A DNA stretch of 64,000 nt, taken from NCBI RefSeq assembly GCF_015319165.1, contig NZ_JADIVZ010000005.1, positions 124,001 through 188,000 of the forward strand, written 5' to 3'. The notes beneath the pieces were generated by a model. The model ran no database searches. It saw only the letters and a program-made list of their open reading frames with translations, and was not told the origin of the DNA. This DNA comes from Nocardioides acrostichi (GTDB lineage: Bacteria; Actinomycetota; Actinomycetes; Propionibacteriales; Nocardioidaceae). A program made the position numbers and the translations under genes. Shown here piece by piece: positions 33,084 through 41,204 of this stretch. How positions within the stretch are numbered: the first letter of the stretch is position 1; each line of letters begins with the position of its first letter.

Positions 33084-33178
33084 CGAGGGTCGCGAAAAGA
33101 CCCTCGAGGGGTCACTCCCCACCACGATGGCGGCGTCGGAAGTGACCCCTCGAGGGTCGATCAGTGACTCGTCGCGAG
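33084..33178. repeat. Converging copies of the 22-bp repeat family forming an 18-bp inverted repeat
   Basis: GACCCTCGAGGGGTCACT at 33099-33116 is perfectly inverted at 33141-33158, 24 bp away. Each arm belongs to a degenerate repeat unit: GCGAGGGTCGCGAAAAGACC begins the left copy at 33084, and the right copy, read on the minus strand, starts next to the rplA stop. The structure could act as the rplA terminator and insulate it from the next operon. Confidence 0.75.
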
Positions 33179-33901
33179 TCAGGCGGAGGCGGCCTCGTCC
33201 TCGACCGCGACGTTCTTGGTGCGGTTCGGGTCGACCTGGACGCCGGGGCCCATGGTCGTGGAGACGGTCACCTTCTTGATGTAGCGGCCCTTGGAGCTGG
33301 CCGGCTTGAGCCGCAGCACCTCCTCGAGCGCCGCGGCGTAGTTCTCCGCGAGCTGGGTCTCACCGAAGGATGCCTTGCCGATGATGAAGTGCAGGTTGGC
33401 GTGCCGGTCGACGCGGAACTCGATCTTGCCGCCCTTGATGTCGGACACGGCCTTGGCCGGGTCCGGGGTGACGGTGCCGGTCTTGGGGTTCGGCATGAGA
33501 CCACGGGGGCCGAGCACGCGGCCGAGGCGACCGACCTTGCCCATGAGGTCCGGGGTGGCGACCACGGCATCGAAGTCGAGGTAGCCGCCCGACACCTTCT
33601 CGATGAGCTCGTCGCCGCCGACCTCGTCGGCGCCGGCGTCGAGCGCGGCCTGGGCCTTGTCGCCCACGGCGAAGACCAGCACCTTGGCGGTCTTGCCGGT
33701 GCCGTGCGGCAGGTTCACGGTGCCGCGGACCATCTGGTCGGCCTTGCGGGGGTCGACGCCGAGTCGCATGACGACGTCGACGGTCTCGTCGAACTTCTTC
33801 TTGGAGGTGCTCTTCGCGATCTTGATCGCGGCCAGCGGCGCGTACAGCTCGTCGATCTCGAACTGCTCGAGCGCCGCGCGGTAGGTCTTGCTGCGCTGCA
33901 T
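33179..33901 (-). CDS. rplA: 50S ribosomal protein L1
   Basis: 240 residues. The conserved L1 segments [20 protein letters not shown] (about 124-143) and a [14 protein letters not shown] block (about 57-70) are intact. L1 binds 23S rRNA at the mobile stalk and often represses its own rplK-rplA message. ATG 33901 lies 28 nt after the rplK stop. A short acidic Ala/Ser tail ends the protein. Confidence 0.98.
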   Translation of the reverse strand: MQRSKTYRAALEQFEIDELYAPLAAIKIAKSTSKKKFDETVDVVMRLGVDPRKADQMVRGTVNLPHGTGKTAKVLVFAVGDKAQAALDAGADEVGGDELIEKVSGGYLDFDAVVATPDLMGKVGRLGRVLGPRGLMPNPKTGTVTPDPAKAVSDIKGGKIEFRVDRHANLHFIIGKASFGETQLAENYAAALEEVLRLKPASSKGRYIKKVTVSTTMGPGVQVDPNRTKNVAVEDEAASA

Positions 33902-33929
33902 GTCTGTGTCTCTCTCTCGCAGGTCGAAA

Positions 33930-34358
33930 TCAGTCGGTGGTGACGCCCATGGAACGGGCGGTGCCCTCGACGATCTTCATCGCGGCATCGATGTCGTTCG
34001 CGTTGAGGTCGGGCATCTTGGTCTGGGCGATCTCGCGCACCTGGTCCTTGGTCAGCTTGCCGACCTTCTCCTTGTGCGGGACACCGGAGCCCTTCTTCAG
34101 GCCGGCGGCCTTCTTGATGAGCTCGGCGGCCGGCGGCGTCTTCGTGATGAACTCGAAGGACCGGTCCTCGTAGATCGTGATCTCGACCGGGACGACGTTG
34201 CCGCGCATGGACTCGGTCTGGGCGTTGTAGGCCTTGCAGAAGTCCATGATGTTGACGCCGTGCGGACCGAGCGCGGTACCGACCGGCGGGGCCGGCGACG
34301 CGGCGCCGGCCTGGAGCTGCACCTTGACCAGGGCAGCGATCTTCTTCTTCGGAGGCAT
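33930..34358 (-). CDS. rplK: 50S ribosomal protein L11
   Basis: 142 residues, standard length. [20 protein letters not shown] near residue 15 and the C-terminal rRNA-binding domain with [20 protein letters not shown] are diagnostic. L11 shapes the GTPase-associated centre, the thiostrepton site. ATG start preceded by GGAAGAGAAG. It is separated from nusG by 343 nt holding a tandem repeat and a hairpin. Confidence 0.98.
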   Translation of the reverse strand: MPPKKKIAALVKVQLQAGAASPAPPVGTALGPHGVNIMDFCKAYNAQTESMRGNVVPVEITIYEDRSFEFITKTPPAAELIKKAAGLKKGSGVPHKEKVGKLTKDQVREIAQTKMPDLNANDIDAAMKIVEGTARSMGVTTD

Positions 34359-34505
34359 TGCTTCTCTTCCTTGTTCGTGGTCATGACGAGGACGCCGGTG
34401 CGCCCCCTGCCACCTGCCTCACCGATGGTGCCGGCGAGCCAGTGCTCGTGGGTCGTGCTTCTCGTGCAGCGACCAGTGTGCGACGAGCCGGGCGCCGGCC
34501 CCAAA

Positions 34506-34607
34506 TCGGTCGGTCCCACGTCGGCCGGTCCCACGGTCGGCCGGTCCCACGTCGGCCGGTCCCACGTCGGCCGGTCCCACGTCGGTCGGTCCCACGTCGG
34601 CCGGTCC
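34506..34607. repeat. 15-bp tandem repeat in the nusG-rplK gap
   Basis: TCGGYCGGTCCCACG (Y is C or T) occurs six times, at 34506, 34521, 34537, 34552, 34567 and 34582, with a partial seventh copy at 34597-34607; one extra G interrupts units 2 and 3. No gene is present in 34359-34701. Copy number could vary between strains. Confidence 0.9.
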
Positions 34608-34656
34608 TCGGCCCGACTCCTCTGGTCTCGACACGCGGTCTCGACCTTGCGGGCTC

Positions 34657-34676
34657 GGTCGAGCGCTTGCTCGACC
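34657..34676 (-). terminator. Hairpin 25 nt downstream of nusG
   Basis: GGTCGAGC (34657-34664) and GCTCGACC (34669-34676) form a perfect 8-bp stem with a 4-nt loop. It may be a weak terminator, an mRNA-stabilising end of secE-nusG, or part of a dispersed palindromic repeat of GGTCTCGACAC type present beside it. Confidence 0.4.
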
Positions 34677-34701
34677 TCGCTCGGTTCTGCCGGCTTCGCC
34701 G

Positions 34702-35526
34702 TCAGACTCGCTGAATCTGGCTGAAGCTGAGCTCGACCGGGGTCTCGCGGCCGAAGATCTCCACCAGCGCCTTGACGCGCTGGGACTCGGCGTTGATCTC
34801 GGTGATCGTGGCGTGCAGCGTCGCGAAGGGGCCGTCGACGACCATGACGGAGTCGGAGACCTCGAAGTCGGCGACCTCGACGGGCTTCTTCGCGGTCGTG
34901 GCGCCGCCACCGGCCGGTGCCGTGCCCGCCGCGGCGGCCTCGGCCTCGACGCGCGCGCGGACGGCGGGGGCCAGCATGTCCTCGACCTCGCCCATGGTCA
35001 GGGGCACGGGCTGGTGGGAGTTGCCCACGAAGCCGGTCACCGACGGCGTGTGCCGCACAGCGGACCAGGACTCGTCGGTGAGGTCCATGCGCACCAGCAC
35101 GTAGCCGGGCAGCACGGTGCGCTTGACCATCTTGCGCTGGCCGTTCTTGATCTCGGCGACCTCTTCGGTGGGGACCACGATCTCGTGGATGTAGTCCTCC
35201 ATGTTGAGCGAGATCGAGCGGTTCTCGAGGTTCTGCTTGACCCGGTTCTCCATGCCCGAGTAGGTGTGCACGACGTACCAGTCGCCCGGCTTGGCCCACA
35301 GTTCGCGACGGAACTCCTCGAGCGGATCCTCCTCGGCCAGTTCGTCGTCGGCCTCGTCGGCCTCGTCGGAGTCGTCACCGAGCTCGGAGTCGGGAGAGTC
35401 GAGCACGGGGGCGCTCTCCTCGAGCACCTCCTCGGGCGCGACGTCGACCGGAGCCTCGGCCGAGGTGGTCTCCTCGCCCTGCTCGGTCTGCTCGGTCTCG
35501 TACTGCTCCGACACTGGTTGCTCCAT
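34702..35526 (-). CDS. nusG: Transcription termination/antitermination factor NusG
   Basis: 274 residues, longer than the E. coli form because of an acidic N-terminal extension (about 1-80, rich in Glu/Asp) and a Gly/Ala linker before the KOW domain, both common in actinobacteria. The NGN domain starts at [20 protein letters not shown] and includes [11 protein letters not shown]; the KOW part is [20 protein letters not shown]. It binds RNA polymerase and couples transcription with translation or Rho. ATG 35526 is used; GTG one codon earlier is equally possible. A 55-nt gap separates it from secE. Confidence 0.97.
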   Translation of the reverse strand: MEQPVSEQYETEQTEQGEETTSAEAPVDVAPEEVLEESAPVLDSPDSELGDDSDEADEADDELAEEDPLEEFRRELWAKPGDWYVVHTYSGMENRVKQNLENRSISLNMEDYIHEIVVPTEEVAEIKNGQRKMVKRTVLPGYVLVRMDLTDESWSAVRHTPSVTGFVGNSHQPVPLTMGEVEDMLAPAVRARVEAEAAAAGTAPAGGGATTAKKPVEVADFEVSDSVMVVDGPFATLHATITEINAESQRVKALVEIFGRETPVELSFSQIQRV

Positions 35527-35581
35527 CACGTCGCTGGGGTTCGTCTGCGGGTCGGCCGAAGCCGGGGTCGAGCGGATCTCG

Positions 35582-35824
35582 TCAGTTCTGCTGGCCGGTG
35601 AAGACCGCGAACGCGAGCTTGCCGAGCCCGAGGTCGAGCGCCGACACGATCGCCATCATCACCAGCACGAAGACCATGACCACGAAGAAGTAGGTGACGA
35701 GCTGCTCCTGGGTGGGCCACACGACCTTGCGGAGCTCGGCGATCACCTGCCGCACGAAGGTCGCAGGAGTGGTGCGCGCGGGTCCGTCGTCGCGGACCCT
35801 GCGGTCGGTCGCACTGTCGGCCAC
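35582..35824 (-). CDS. secE: Preprotein translocase subunit SecE
   Basis: 80 residues with a polar N-terminus and one membrane helix ([20 protein letters not shown], about 43-62) preceded by the conserved amphipathic [20 protein letters not shown]. It clamps SecY in the Sec translocon. GTG 35824 has GGAAGTGGAAGG upstream; a longer frame would run into tRNA-Trp. Gene order tRNA-Trp, secE, nusG is the usual one. Confidence 0.96.
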   Translation of the reverse strand: MADSATDRRVRDDGPARTTPATFVRQVIAELRKVVWPTQEQLVTYFFVVMVFVLVMMAIVSALDLGLGKLAFAVFTGQQN

Positions 35825-35878
35825 GGGCCTTCCACTTCCTTCGACTGCTCTCGGTCTTGCCTGGAACGAGTGTTCTTG

Positions 35879-35951
35879 CAGGGCACGAGGGACTTGAACC
35901 CCCAACCTTCGGTTTTGGAGACCGATGCTCTGCCAGTTGAGCTAGTGCCCT
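35879..35951 (-). tRNA. tRNA-Trp (anticodon CCA)
   Basis: A full cloverleaf of 73 nt: acceptor AGGGCAC/GTGCCCT, D-arm GCTC/GAGC, anticodon arm TCGGT-CTCCAAA-ACCGA, T-arm GGGGG-TTCAAGT-CCCTC, discriminator G. The CCA end is not encoded (GCA follows the acceptor stem). It is the first gene of the secE-nusG unit. Confidence 0.98.
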
Positions 35952-36007
35952 TCGGTCGAGACGTTCCCGGGCATGCCGAAGCATGGGGAATCCTCCACCG
36001 ACGGGCG

Positions 36008-36037
36008 AGTCTAGGCGGACCGGCAAGCGGCGTCCAA
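36008..36037 (-). promoter_or_regulatory. Predicted promoter of tRNA-Trp, secE and nusG
   Basis: Minus strand -35 TTGGAC (36032-36037), 18-bp spacer, -10 TAGACT (36008-36013). A leader hairpin CATGC-TTCG-GCATG (35972-35985, UUCG-type loop) stands between it and the tRNA and may guide 5' processing. It is divergent from the adenosine deaminase promoter. Confidence 0.65.
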
Positions 36038-36085
36038 ACGATGCCTCTCGGCGGTGCGCCCGTGCCGGGATCTAGGGTGAGCCGG

Positions 36086-37117
36086 GTGCGTGACCTCCAG
36101 GCTCTCCCCAAGGCGCACCTCCACCTGCACTTCACCGGCTCGATGCGGCACGCGACCCTGCTCGAGCTCGCCGAGCGCGAGGGCATCCGGCTGCCCGATG
36201 CCCTGGTCAGCGAGTGGCCGCCTCACCTCTCGGCCGCCGACGAGAAGGGCTGGTTCCGCTTCCAGCGCCTCTACGACGTGGCGCGCTCGGTGCTGAGGAC
36301 CGAGGACGACGTGCGCCGACTGGTGCGCGAGGCCGCCGAGGACGACGTGCGCGACGGCGGCCGCTGGCTGGAGATCCAGGTCGACCCGAGCGGCTACGCG
36401 GCACGCTTCGGCGGCATCACGGAGTTCACCGACCTGGTGCTCGACGCGGTCGCAGGAGCCTCGCGTGACACCGGGATCGGCATGGCGGTCGTCATCGCCG
36501 CCAACCGCACCCGTCACCCGCTCGACGCCCGCACCCTGGCTCGGCTGGCGGGTCAGTACGCCGGGCGGGGCGTCGTCGGCTTCGGGCTCTCCAACGACGA
36601 GCGGCGCGGCAGCACCGCCGACTTCGCCCCGGCCTTCGAGATCGCGCGCCGCGCCGACCTGGCGATGCTGCCTCACGGCGGCGAGCTGCGCGGGGCCGAG
36701 CACGTCACGACGTGCCTCGACGCCCTGCACGCCGACCGTCTCGGCCACGGCGTGCGCTCGGTGGAGGATCCCGCCGTCCTGGGCCGTGTCGTCGACTCCG
36801 GGGTGGCGCTCGAGGTCTGCCCGGTCTCGAACGTCGCCCTCGGCGTGTACTCCGACCTCACCTCGGTGCCGCTGCCGGAACTGCTGGCGGCCGGGGCCAC
36901 CGTCGCGCTCGGCGCCGACGACCCGCTGCTCTTCGGCTCGCGACTGGCCGGCCAGTACGCCACCATGCGGGCCGCGCACGATCTCGACGACCCCACGCTG
37001 GCCGAGCTCGCACGTATGTCGATCCGCGCCTCACGCGCCCCCGACGACGTGAAGCGCGCGGTGATCCGCGACATCGACGCCTGGCTGGCCGCGCCCGATG
37101 AGAGGATGGACGCGTGA
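36086..37117 (+). CDS. add: Adenosine deaminase family protein
   Basis: 343 residues. Metal and active-site motifs in order: KAHLHLHFTGSM (HxH, about 9-20), LPHGGEL (catalytic HxGE region, about 194), DRLGHGVRSVE (about 218), LEVCPVSNVAL (about 245) and LGADDPLLFG (DDP, about 277). It should deaminate adenosine or a related aminopurine in purine salvage. GTG 36086 follows TAGGGT (36073-36078) by 7 nt without a Shine-Dalgarno, suggesting a leaderless message; GTG 36077 is an alternative. It overlaps the next gene by 4 nt. The FTGSM and GADDP variants leave room for another aminohydrolase specificity. Confidence 0.85.
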   Translation: MRDLQALPKAHLHLHFTGSMRHATLLELAEREGIRLPDALVSEWPPHLSAADEKGWFRFQRLYDVARSVLRTEDDVRRLVREAAEDDVRDGGRWLEIQVDPSGYAARFGGITEFTDLVLDAVAGASRDTGIGMAVVIAANRTRHPLDARTLARLAGQYAGRGVVGFGLSNDERRGSTADFAPAFEIARRADLAMLPHGGELRGAEHVTTCLDALHADRLGHGVRSVEDPAVLGRVVDSGVALEVCPVSNVALGVYSDLTSVPLPELLAAGATVALGADDPLLFGSRLAGQYATMRAAHDLDDPTLAELARMSIRASRAPDDVKRAVIRDIDAWLAAPDERMDA

Positions 37118-37722
37118 GCGACCAGGACCAGCCCGACGAGTCGATGCCCTCGACCCACCAGCCCTATGGCCAGCAGCCGCCACGGGACAACCCGTACGCA
37201 CCTGGCCAGTCGAGCTACCCCACCCCGCCGAGCCCCTCGCAGGGCCAGCCGTACGGCCAGGAGCCGACCCAGCCGTACGGACAACAGCCCTATGGACAAC
37301 AGCCCTATGGCCAGCAGCCGTACGGGCAACAGCCCTATGGCCAGCAGCCGTACGCGTCGAAGGATCCCGCGGGTCAGCCACACGAGTACAGCTACGGCTA
37401 CCAGGGCGCGATCCCGCCCAACCACCCCTCGTCGACGACCGCGATGGTGCTCGGCATCGTCTCCCTGGCCGGCAGCGCCCTCTGCCTGCTGCCGATCATC
37501 GTCGCGCCGTTCGCGTGGTGGCTGGGCGCCAAGGCGCGTAAGGAGATCGACCGCGAGCCCCAACGCTACGGCGGCCGCAGTCAGGCGACGGCCGGTTTCG
37601 TCATGGGCATCATCGGCACGATCCTGCTCGTGCTCGGGGTCGCGTTCTTCGTTCTCATCATCGCCTTGGCGGCCACCGGCGCCCTCGACGACTCCGGCTC
37701 GAGCTACAACAGCAGCTACTGA
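37114..37722 (+). CDS. DUF4190 membrane protein with PYGQQ repeats
   Basis: 202 residues starting GTG in a 4-nt overlap with the deaminase gene. Residues 15-85 are Pro/Gln/Tyr-rich, with five tandem QQPYG copies encoded by near-identical 15-bp DNA repeats at about 37260-37350. Two hydrophobic hairpin segments follow (about 110-140 and 163-190), the DUF4190 arrangement common in actinobacteria. Function unknown; the repeat tail may be a low-complexity scaffold. The repeat DNA makes length variation between strains likely. Confidence 0.8.
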   Translation: MSDQDQPDESMPSTHQPYGQQPPRDNPYAPGQSSYPTPPSPSQGQPYGQEPTQPYGQQPYGQQPYGQQPYGQQPYGQQPYASKDPAGQPHEYSYGYQGAIPPNHPSSTTAMVLGIVSLAGSALCLLPIIVAPFAWWLGAKARKEIDREPQRYGGRSQATAGFVMGIIGTILLVLGVAFFVLIIALAATGALDDSGSSYNSSY

Positions 37723-37727
37723 GCCGG

Positions 37728-38801
37728 CTACCGGTCCCGGAGCTGGTCGAGGTCGCAGCCGACCAGCACCGGCTCCGGCACGAGCCCGATGCCGTAGGCC
37801 CGCTCCACCCGATCGCGGACGGCGCGAGCCAGGGCCAGCAGGTCGTCAGCCGTAGCCCCGCCTCGGTTCGTGAGCGCCAGCGTGTGCTTGGTCGAGAGCG
37901 TGACGCGACCGGTGCCGACCTCGGCACCCCAGCCCTTGCCGAGCCCGCTGTGCTCGATCAGCCAGGCCGCGCTGGTCTTGACCCGCCCGTCGGGCTGCTC
38001 GAAGGCCGGTGCTCCTTCGGGCACGGCCTCGGGCGCGACCACGGGGTTGGTGAAGAACGAGCCGGCGCTCCAGGTGTCGTGGTCACCGGCGTCAAGCACC
38101 ATCCCCTTGCCGGCGCGCAGCCCCAGCACCGCCGCCCGCACGTCGACGAGCGGGGCCCGCTGCCCCACCTCGACCCCGAGCGTGCGGGCGAGCTCGGCGT
38201 AGCGCACCGGCGCGCCGAGGGTGCCCTGACGCAGCTGGAAGGTCACCGAGAGCACGACATAGCGGTGCGGCTCGGCCTTGAACCGCGACCAGCGGTACCC
38301 GAAGCCGCAGTCGGCCAGGGCATACGTGCGCACGCTGCCGTGCTCGCGGTCGTAGGCGCGCACCTGGGCGATGGTGTCGGCCACCTCCTGGCCGTAGGCG
38401 CCGACGTTCTGCACGGGCGTCGCCCCCACCGACCCGGGAATGCCGGAGAGGGCCTCGACGCCCACCCAGCCGCGAGCGACGGCCGTGGCGACGAAGGCGT
38501 CCCACCCCTCGCCGGCCGCGACGGTGACCAGTGCGCCGCCGCACGTGGGGTCGTCGTCCGGGTCGACGTCGGCGCTCACGCCGGACGTCGCCACCTGCAC
38601 CACGGTGCCCGCAAACCCGTCGTCGCCGACCACGAGGTTGCTGCCGCCGCCGAGCACGAGCACCGGCTCCCCCGCGGCGTCTGCGGCCGCGACCGCCGCG
38701 ACCAGCTCGGACTCGGTGCGCGCGACCACCCATGCGCGCGCCGGGCCGCCGAGCCGCAGCGTGGTGTGGTCGGCCAGCCGCGGCGTCTGGCCCTCAGGCA
38801 C
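37728..38801 (-). CDS. murB: UDP-N-acetylenolpyruvoylglucosamine reductase
   Basis: 357 residues. FAD-binding LVLGGGSNLVVGDDGFAGTV (about 48-67), GIPGSVGATPVQNVGAYGQE (about 125-144) and catalytic SAGSFFTNPVV (about 243) are conserved MurB blocks. The C-terminal WLIEHSGLGKGWG segment marks it as type I. It reduces the enolpyruvyl group to make UDP-MurNAc in peptidoglycan synthesis. GTG start overlaps the hadB-like stop by 8 nt, so it is expressed with the dehydratase genes. Confidence 0.97.
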   Translation of the reverse strand: MPEGQTPRLADHTTLRLGGPARAWVVARTESELVAAVAAADAAGEPVLVLGGGSNLVVGDDGFAGTVVQVATSGVSADVDPDDDPTCGGALVTVAAGEGWDAFVATAVARGWVGVEALSGIPGSVGATPVQNVGAYGQEVADTIAQVRAYDREHGSVRTYALADCGFGYRWSRFKAEPHRYVVLSVTFQLRQGTLGAPVRYAELARTLGVEVGQRAPLVDVRAAVLGLRAGKGMVLDAGDHDTWSAGSFFTNPVVAPEAVPEGAPAFEQPDGRVKTSAAWLIEHSGLGKGWGAEVGTGRVTLSTKHTLALTNRGGATADDLLALARAVRDRVERAYGIGLVPEPVLVGCDLDQLRDR

Positions 38802-39180
38802 GGACGACGGCCTTGGGCATGCCGAGCACCTTCTGGCCCCCGCTGGTGACGGTGAGCGCGAGCGTCGTGAGCCCGTCGTCGGCGCTCTTCACCTCGCCGG
38901 CCACCTCGACCTCGACCCCGCCCTCGGCGGGGACCACCACGGGCTGGGTGAACTTGCAGCCGAACGAGACCACCTCGGCGCCCGGGAACCAGGTGCCGAC
39001 GGCCCGCGCAGCGAGCGCCATCGTGTACATGCCGTGGGCGATCACGCCCGGCAGCCCGACACTGCGGGCGACGCGCTCGTCTTGGTGGATGGGGTTGTGG
39101 TCGCCGCTCGCCTCGGCGTAGGCCACCAGGTCGGCACGGGTGACGGTGAAGGTCTGGGTCGTCAGCGTCGCGTCGGTCAT
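38794..39180 (-). CDS. hadB: MaoC-like dehydratase (HadB-type)
   Basis: 128 residues, a single hot-dog domain with the hydratase motif YAEASGDHNPIHQDERVAR (catalytic D and H) and GVIAHGMYTM. In mycobacteria HadB pairs with HadA or HadC as the 3-hydroxyacyl-ACP dehydratase of FAS-II; here only the A/B pair is found, between rpmG and murB. The ATG overlaps the hadA stop by one base. The physiological chain-length role in this non-mycolate organism is inferred. Confidence 0.88.
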   Translation of the reverse strand: MTDATLTTQTFTVTRADLVAYAEASGDHNPIHQDERVARSVGLPGVIAHGMYTMALAARAVGTWFPGAEVVSFGCKFTQPVVVPAEGGVEVEVAGEVKSADDGLTTLALTVTSGGQKVLGMPKAVVRA

Positions 39181-39584
39181 CAGGCACCTTCCCCGCGGTG
39201 CACGAGCGTGGCGGTGGTGGTGCACACCAAGGCGCCGTCGGCGTCGGTGATCTCGCTGGCGGTGCCGATGATGTCGTTGCCGCCGATCTGGCGCAGGCTC
39301 GCCACGGTGAGGGTCGCGGTGAGCTGGTCGCCGGGCACGACGGGCCGCTCGTAGGCGAAGCGCTGCTCGCCGTGCACGATGCGGTGCAGCTGCACCTGCT
39401 CGGCCTCGAGGAAGGCGTTCATCGCGTCGAAGGCCAGCACGATGGGGTATGTCGCCGGCGCGGGCTCGCCCGATCGCCAGGTCGTGCCGGTGGCTGCTGC
39501 GAACGCGGCGACGCTGTCGGGCGTGACAGAGTAAAGAGGTGTGGGCGGGAAGGTGCGACCGACGAGGCCGGCGTCGATGGGCAT
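39180..39584 (-). CDS. hadA: MaoC N-terminal-like dehydratase partner (HadA-type)
   Basis: 134 residues of hot-dog fold without the full catalytic D/H motif (YSVTPDSVAAFAAATG, APATYPIVLAFDAMNAFLE). It is the structural partner that stabilises the acyl substrate in HadAB heterodimers. ATG 39584 is 6 nt after TACGTT on the minus strand, so the message is probably leaderless. It starts the hadA-hadB-murB operon and its first codons lie under the start of the divergent lipoprotein gene. Confidence 0.87.
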   Translation of the reverse strand: MPIDAGLVGRTFPPTPLYSVTPDSVAAFAAATGTTWRSGEPAPATYPIVLAFDAMNAFLEAEQVQLHRIVHGEQRFAYERPVVPGDQLTATLTVASLRQIGGNDIIGTASEITDADGALVCTTTATLVHRGEGA

Positions 39585-40621
39585 GGCACCAACGTAGTCT
39601 GCTCGCGCTGGTGGCCGGTTGCCTCTCCCTGGCCGCCTGCTCGGGCGGGGCGCCGGCCGACGAGCGCGAGGACGCGAGCGCCACCACTCGAGTCGCGCGA
39701 GGGCTCTCCGACTGCGACCGGGTGCGGGCCGGGCGGGGCACCTCGCCGCGCTACCTGCGCGGCACCCACCCGACGAGACTCTCGATCTCCGACGCCGTGT
39801 GCGACGCGCTGTGGGCCCCGCACCTGCGCGACGGGTTCGTGCCCCAGGGGGTCGCCGTACGGGGGCACACGGGCTGGATCGGCGGGTACGAGCCCGGCGA
39901 CGGCGGCAAGCTGTACTGCTACGTGGTGCGCGTCGATCTGCGCAGCGCCGAGGCCGAGCGCAGCCGGTGGAAGATCAGCGGCACTGTCGGTACCGGACCG
40001 GTCGTGCCGTGCAGGCACGGTGGCGGTCTCGCGATCGACGACCACGGCCTCTGGCTCACCGAGAGCGAGCGGTTGTGGCTGCTCGACCCCCGCTCGCTGG
40101 CCACCGTGCGCGTGTGGCGGCTCGCCGACCCGGTGCAGGGGTCGTTCGGCGTGCTCGACGGCACCACGACTCGCGCCGCCCGGCGCATCGGTCTGGGCCG
40201 CTTCCGGCCCAGCCGGGTGCACCCCGGCCGAGCCGCGCTGGACTGGTACGAGCTCGACACCGTGCTCACCCCCGGCGTCGTGCAACTCGACGAGTCGAAC
40301 CGGGGCTCGACCCGACGCATCCCCTACCACGCGCAGGGCGCCGTATGGGCCCGCATCGGCGGCCGCACCGGGCTGTGGCTGAGCCTCTCGAACACCCGGT
40401 GCGGAGTGCTCGCGGCGTCCGACGGAGGGCGGGGCGGGCGACGGCTCGCCTGGCCGCCGGGGGCCGAGGGCATGGCCGCCTCACCGCGCGGCATCTGGGT
40501 GGCCAGCGAGTCCGGCACCCGGCACTACCAGGGGCTCGGCGGGCGACCCGTCGTCCCCTCGCTCAGCCTGCTCGACGTGAGCCGTGCCGGCCGGTGGCCG
40601 GCACCGGTGTGCGAGCCGTGA
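39539..40621 (+). CDS. Hypothetical secreted lipoprotein
   Basis: 360 residues, family not recognised. The stretch SLLALVAGCLSLAAC ends in a lipobox and an Arg-rich n-region precedes it. The mature part has many Trp and short repeated strand-like units (WLTESERLWLLDPRSLATV, GIWVASESG) that would suit a beta-propeller. The only upstream start giving a full signal peptide is GTG 39539, which overlaps the divergent hadA by 46 nt and has a poorly placed AGAGG, so the start is uncertain. It ends just before a shared terminator hairpin. Confidence 0.6.
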   Translation: MWAGRCDRRGRRRWAWHQRSLLALVAGCLSLAACSGGAPADEREDASATTRVARGLSDCDRVRAGRGTSPRYLRGTHPTRLSISDAVCDALWAPHLRDGFVPQGVAVRGHTGWIGGYEPGDGGKLYCYVVRVDLRSAEAERSRWKISGTVGTGPVVPCRHGGGLAIDDHGLWLTESERLWLLDPRSLATVRVWRLADPVQGSFGVLDGTTTRAARRIGLGRFRPSRVHPGRAALDWYELDTVLTPGVVQLDESNRGSTRRIPYHAQGAVWARIGGRTGLWLSLSNTRCGVLAASDGGRGGRRLAWPPGAEGMAASPRGIWVASESGTRHYQGLGGRPVVPSLSLLDVSRAGRWPAPVCEP

Positions 40622-40648
40622 CCCTGCCGCGGAGGCGTCCGGGAACGC

Positions 40649-40683
40649 CGACGGCCCGCCCGGTGGAACCGGGCGGGCCGTCG
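40649..40683. terminator. Bidirectional terminator hairpin
   Basis: CGACGGCCCGCCCGGT (40649-40664) pairs perfectly with ACCGGGCGGGCCGTCG (40668-40683) around a 3-nt loop. It lies 27 nt after the lipoprotein stop and 20 nt beyond the rpmG stop on the other strand, so it can serve both converging genes. Confidence 0.85.
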
Positions 40684-40703
40684 TGGACGTCGGTGCGCTG
40701 GTG

Positions 40704-40874
40704 TCAGCGGGTCTCGCGGTGCGCAGTGTGCTTGCGGCAGCGCGGGCAGAACTTCGACATCTCCATGCGGTCCGGGTTGTTGCGCCGGTTCTTCTTGGTG
40801 ATGTAGTTGCGCTCCTTGCAGTCCACGCACGCGAGCGTGATCTTGGGGCGGACGTCAGAGCTCTTGCTTGCCAC
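40704..40874 (-). CDS. rpmG: 50S ribosomal protein L33
   Basis: 56 residues, translated directly from the sequence. It has two zinc-ligand pairs, CVDC (about 16-19) and CPRC (about 43-46), so it is the zinc-binding form. [19 protein letters not shown] is diagnostic of L33. GTG start at 40874. It follows tRNA-Thr and tRNA-Met, as in mycobacteria, and ends at a strong shared terminator. Confidence 0.95.
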   Translation of the reverse strand: MASKSSDVRPKITLACVDCKERNYITKKNRRNNPDRMEMSKFCPRCRKHTAHRETR

Positions 40875-40909
40875 GGTGTGTCCTCGGATCGGTGTTAGTC
40901 GGTGGGAAG

Positions 40910-40986
40910 TGGTAGCGGGAGCGGGACTCGAACCCGCGACACCACGATTATGAGTCGTGTGCTCTAACCGCCTGAGCTACCCCGCC
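40910..40986 (-). tRNA. tRNA-Met, elongator type (anticodon CAT), CCA encoded
   Basis: Cloverleaf: acceptor GGCGGGG/TCCCGCT, D-arm GCTC/GAGC, anticodon arm CACGA-CTCATAA-TCGTG, T-arm GCGGG-TTCGAGT-CCCGC, discriminator A, then an encoded CCA. The paired first base (G-U) and the lack of three G-C pairs in the anticodon stem argue against an initiator. Confidence 0.95.
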
Positions 40987-41048
40987 ACATAGGTGGAGAT
41001 CCTCCCCCGTGCGACTGGTGCCGCCAGGAGGCTCGGACCCCGGACCAG

Positions 41049-41121
41049 AGCCCCTTTACGGAATCGAACCGTAGACCTTCTCCTTACCATGGAGACGCTC
41101 TGCCGACTGAGCTAAAGGGGC
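41049..41121 (-). tRNA. tRNA-Thr (anticodon GGT)
   Basis: 73 nt: acceptor GCCCCTT/AAGGGGC, D-arm GCTC/GAGC, anticodon arm TCTCC-ATGGTAA-GGAGA, T-arm TACGG-TTCGATT-CCGTA, discriminator T. CCA not encoded. It lies 62 nt upstream of tRNA-Met in the same direction. Confidence 0.96.
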
Positions 41122-41132
41122 AACGTCGGAGA

Positions 41133-41162
41133 ACAATACACAGCGCTCTCCGGAGACTGAAA
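41133..41162 (-). promoter_or_regulatory. Predicted promoter of tRNA-Thr, tRNA-Met and rpmG
   Basis: Minus strand -10 TATTGT (41133-41138) and a weak -35 TTTCAG (41157-41162) with an 18-bp spacer, ending about 11 nt from the tRNA-Thr 5' end. Confidence 0.5.
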
Positions 41163-41204
41163 TCGGCTGGTGTGGACCATCATCATCGCAGGTCAGAGCC
41201 CGGT

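Noticed and set aside
35825-35905. Longer SecE starting upstream
   Set aside because: The extension would overlap tRNA-Trp; GTG 35824 has a good ribosome-binding site and gives the usual length.
37260-37350. Intergenic tandem repeat
   Set aside because: The 15-bp repeats are in frame inside the DUF4190 gene and encode PYGQQ units, so they are coding.
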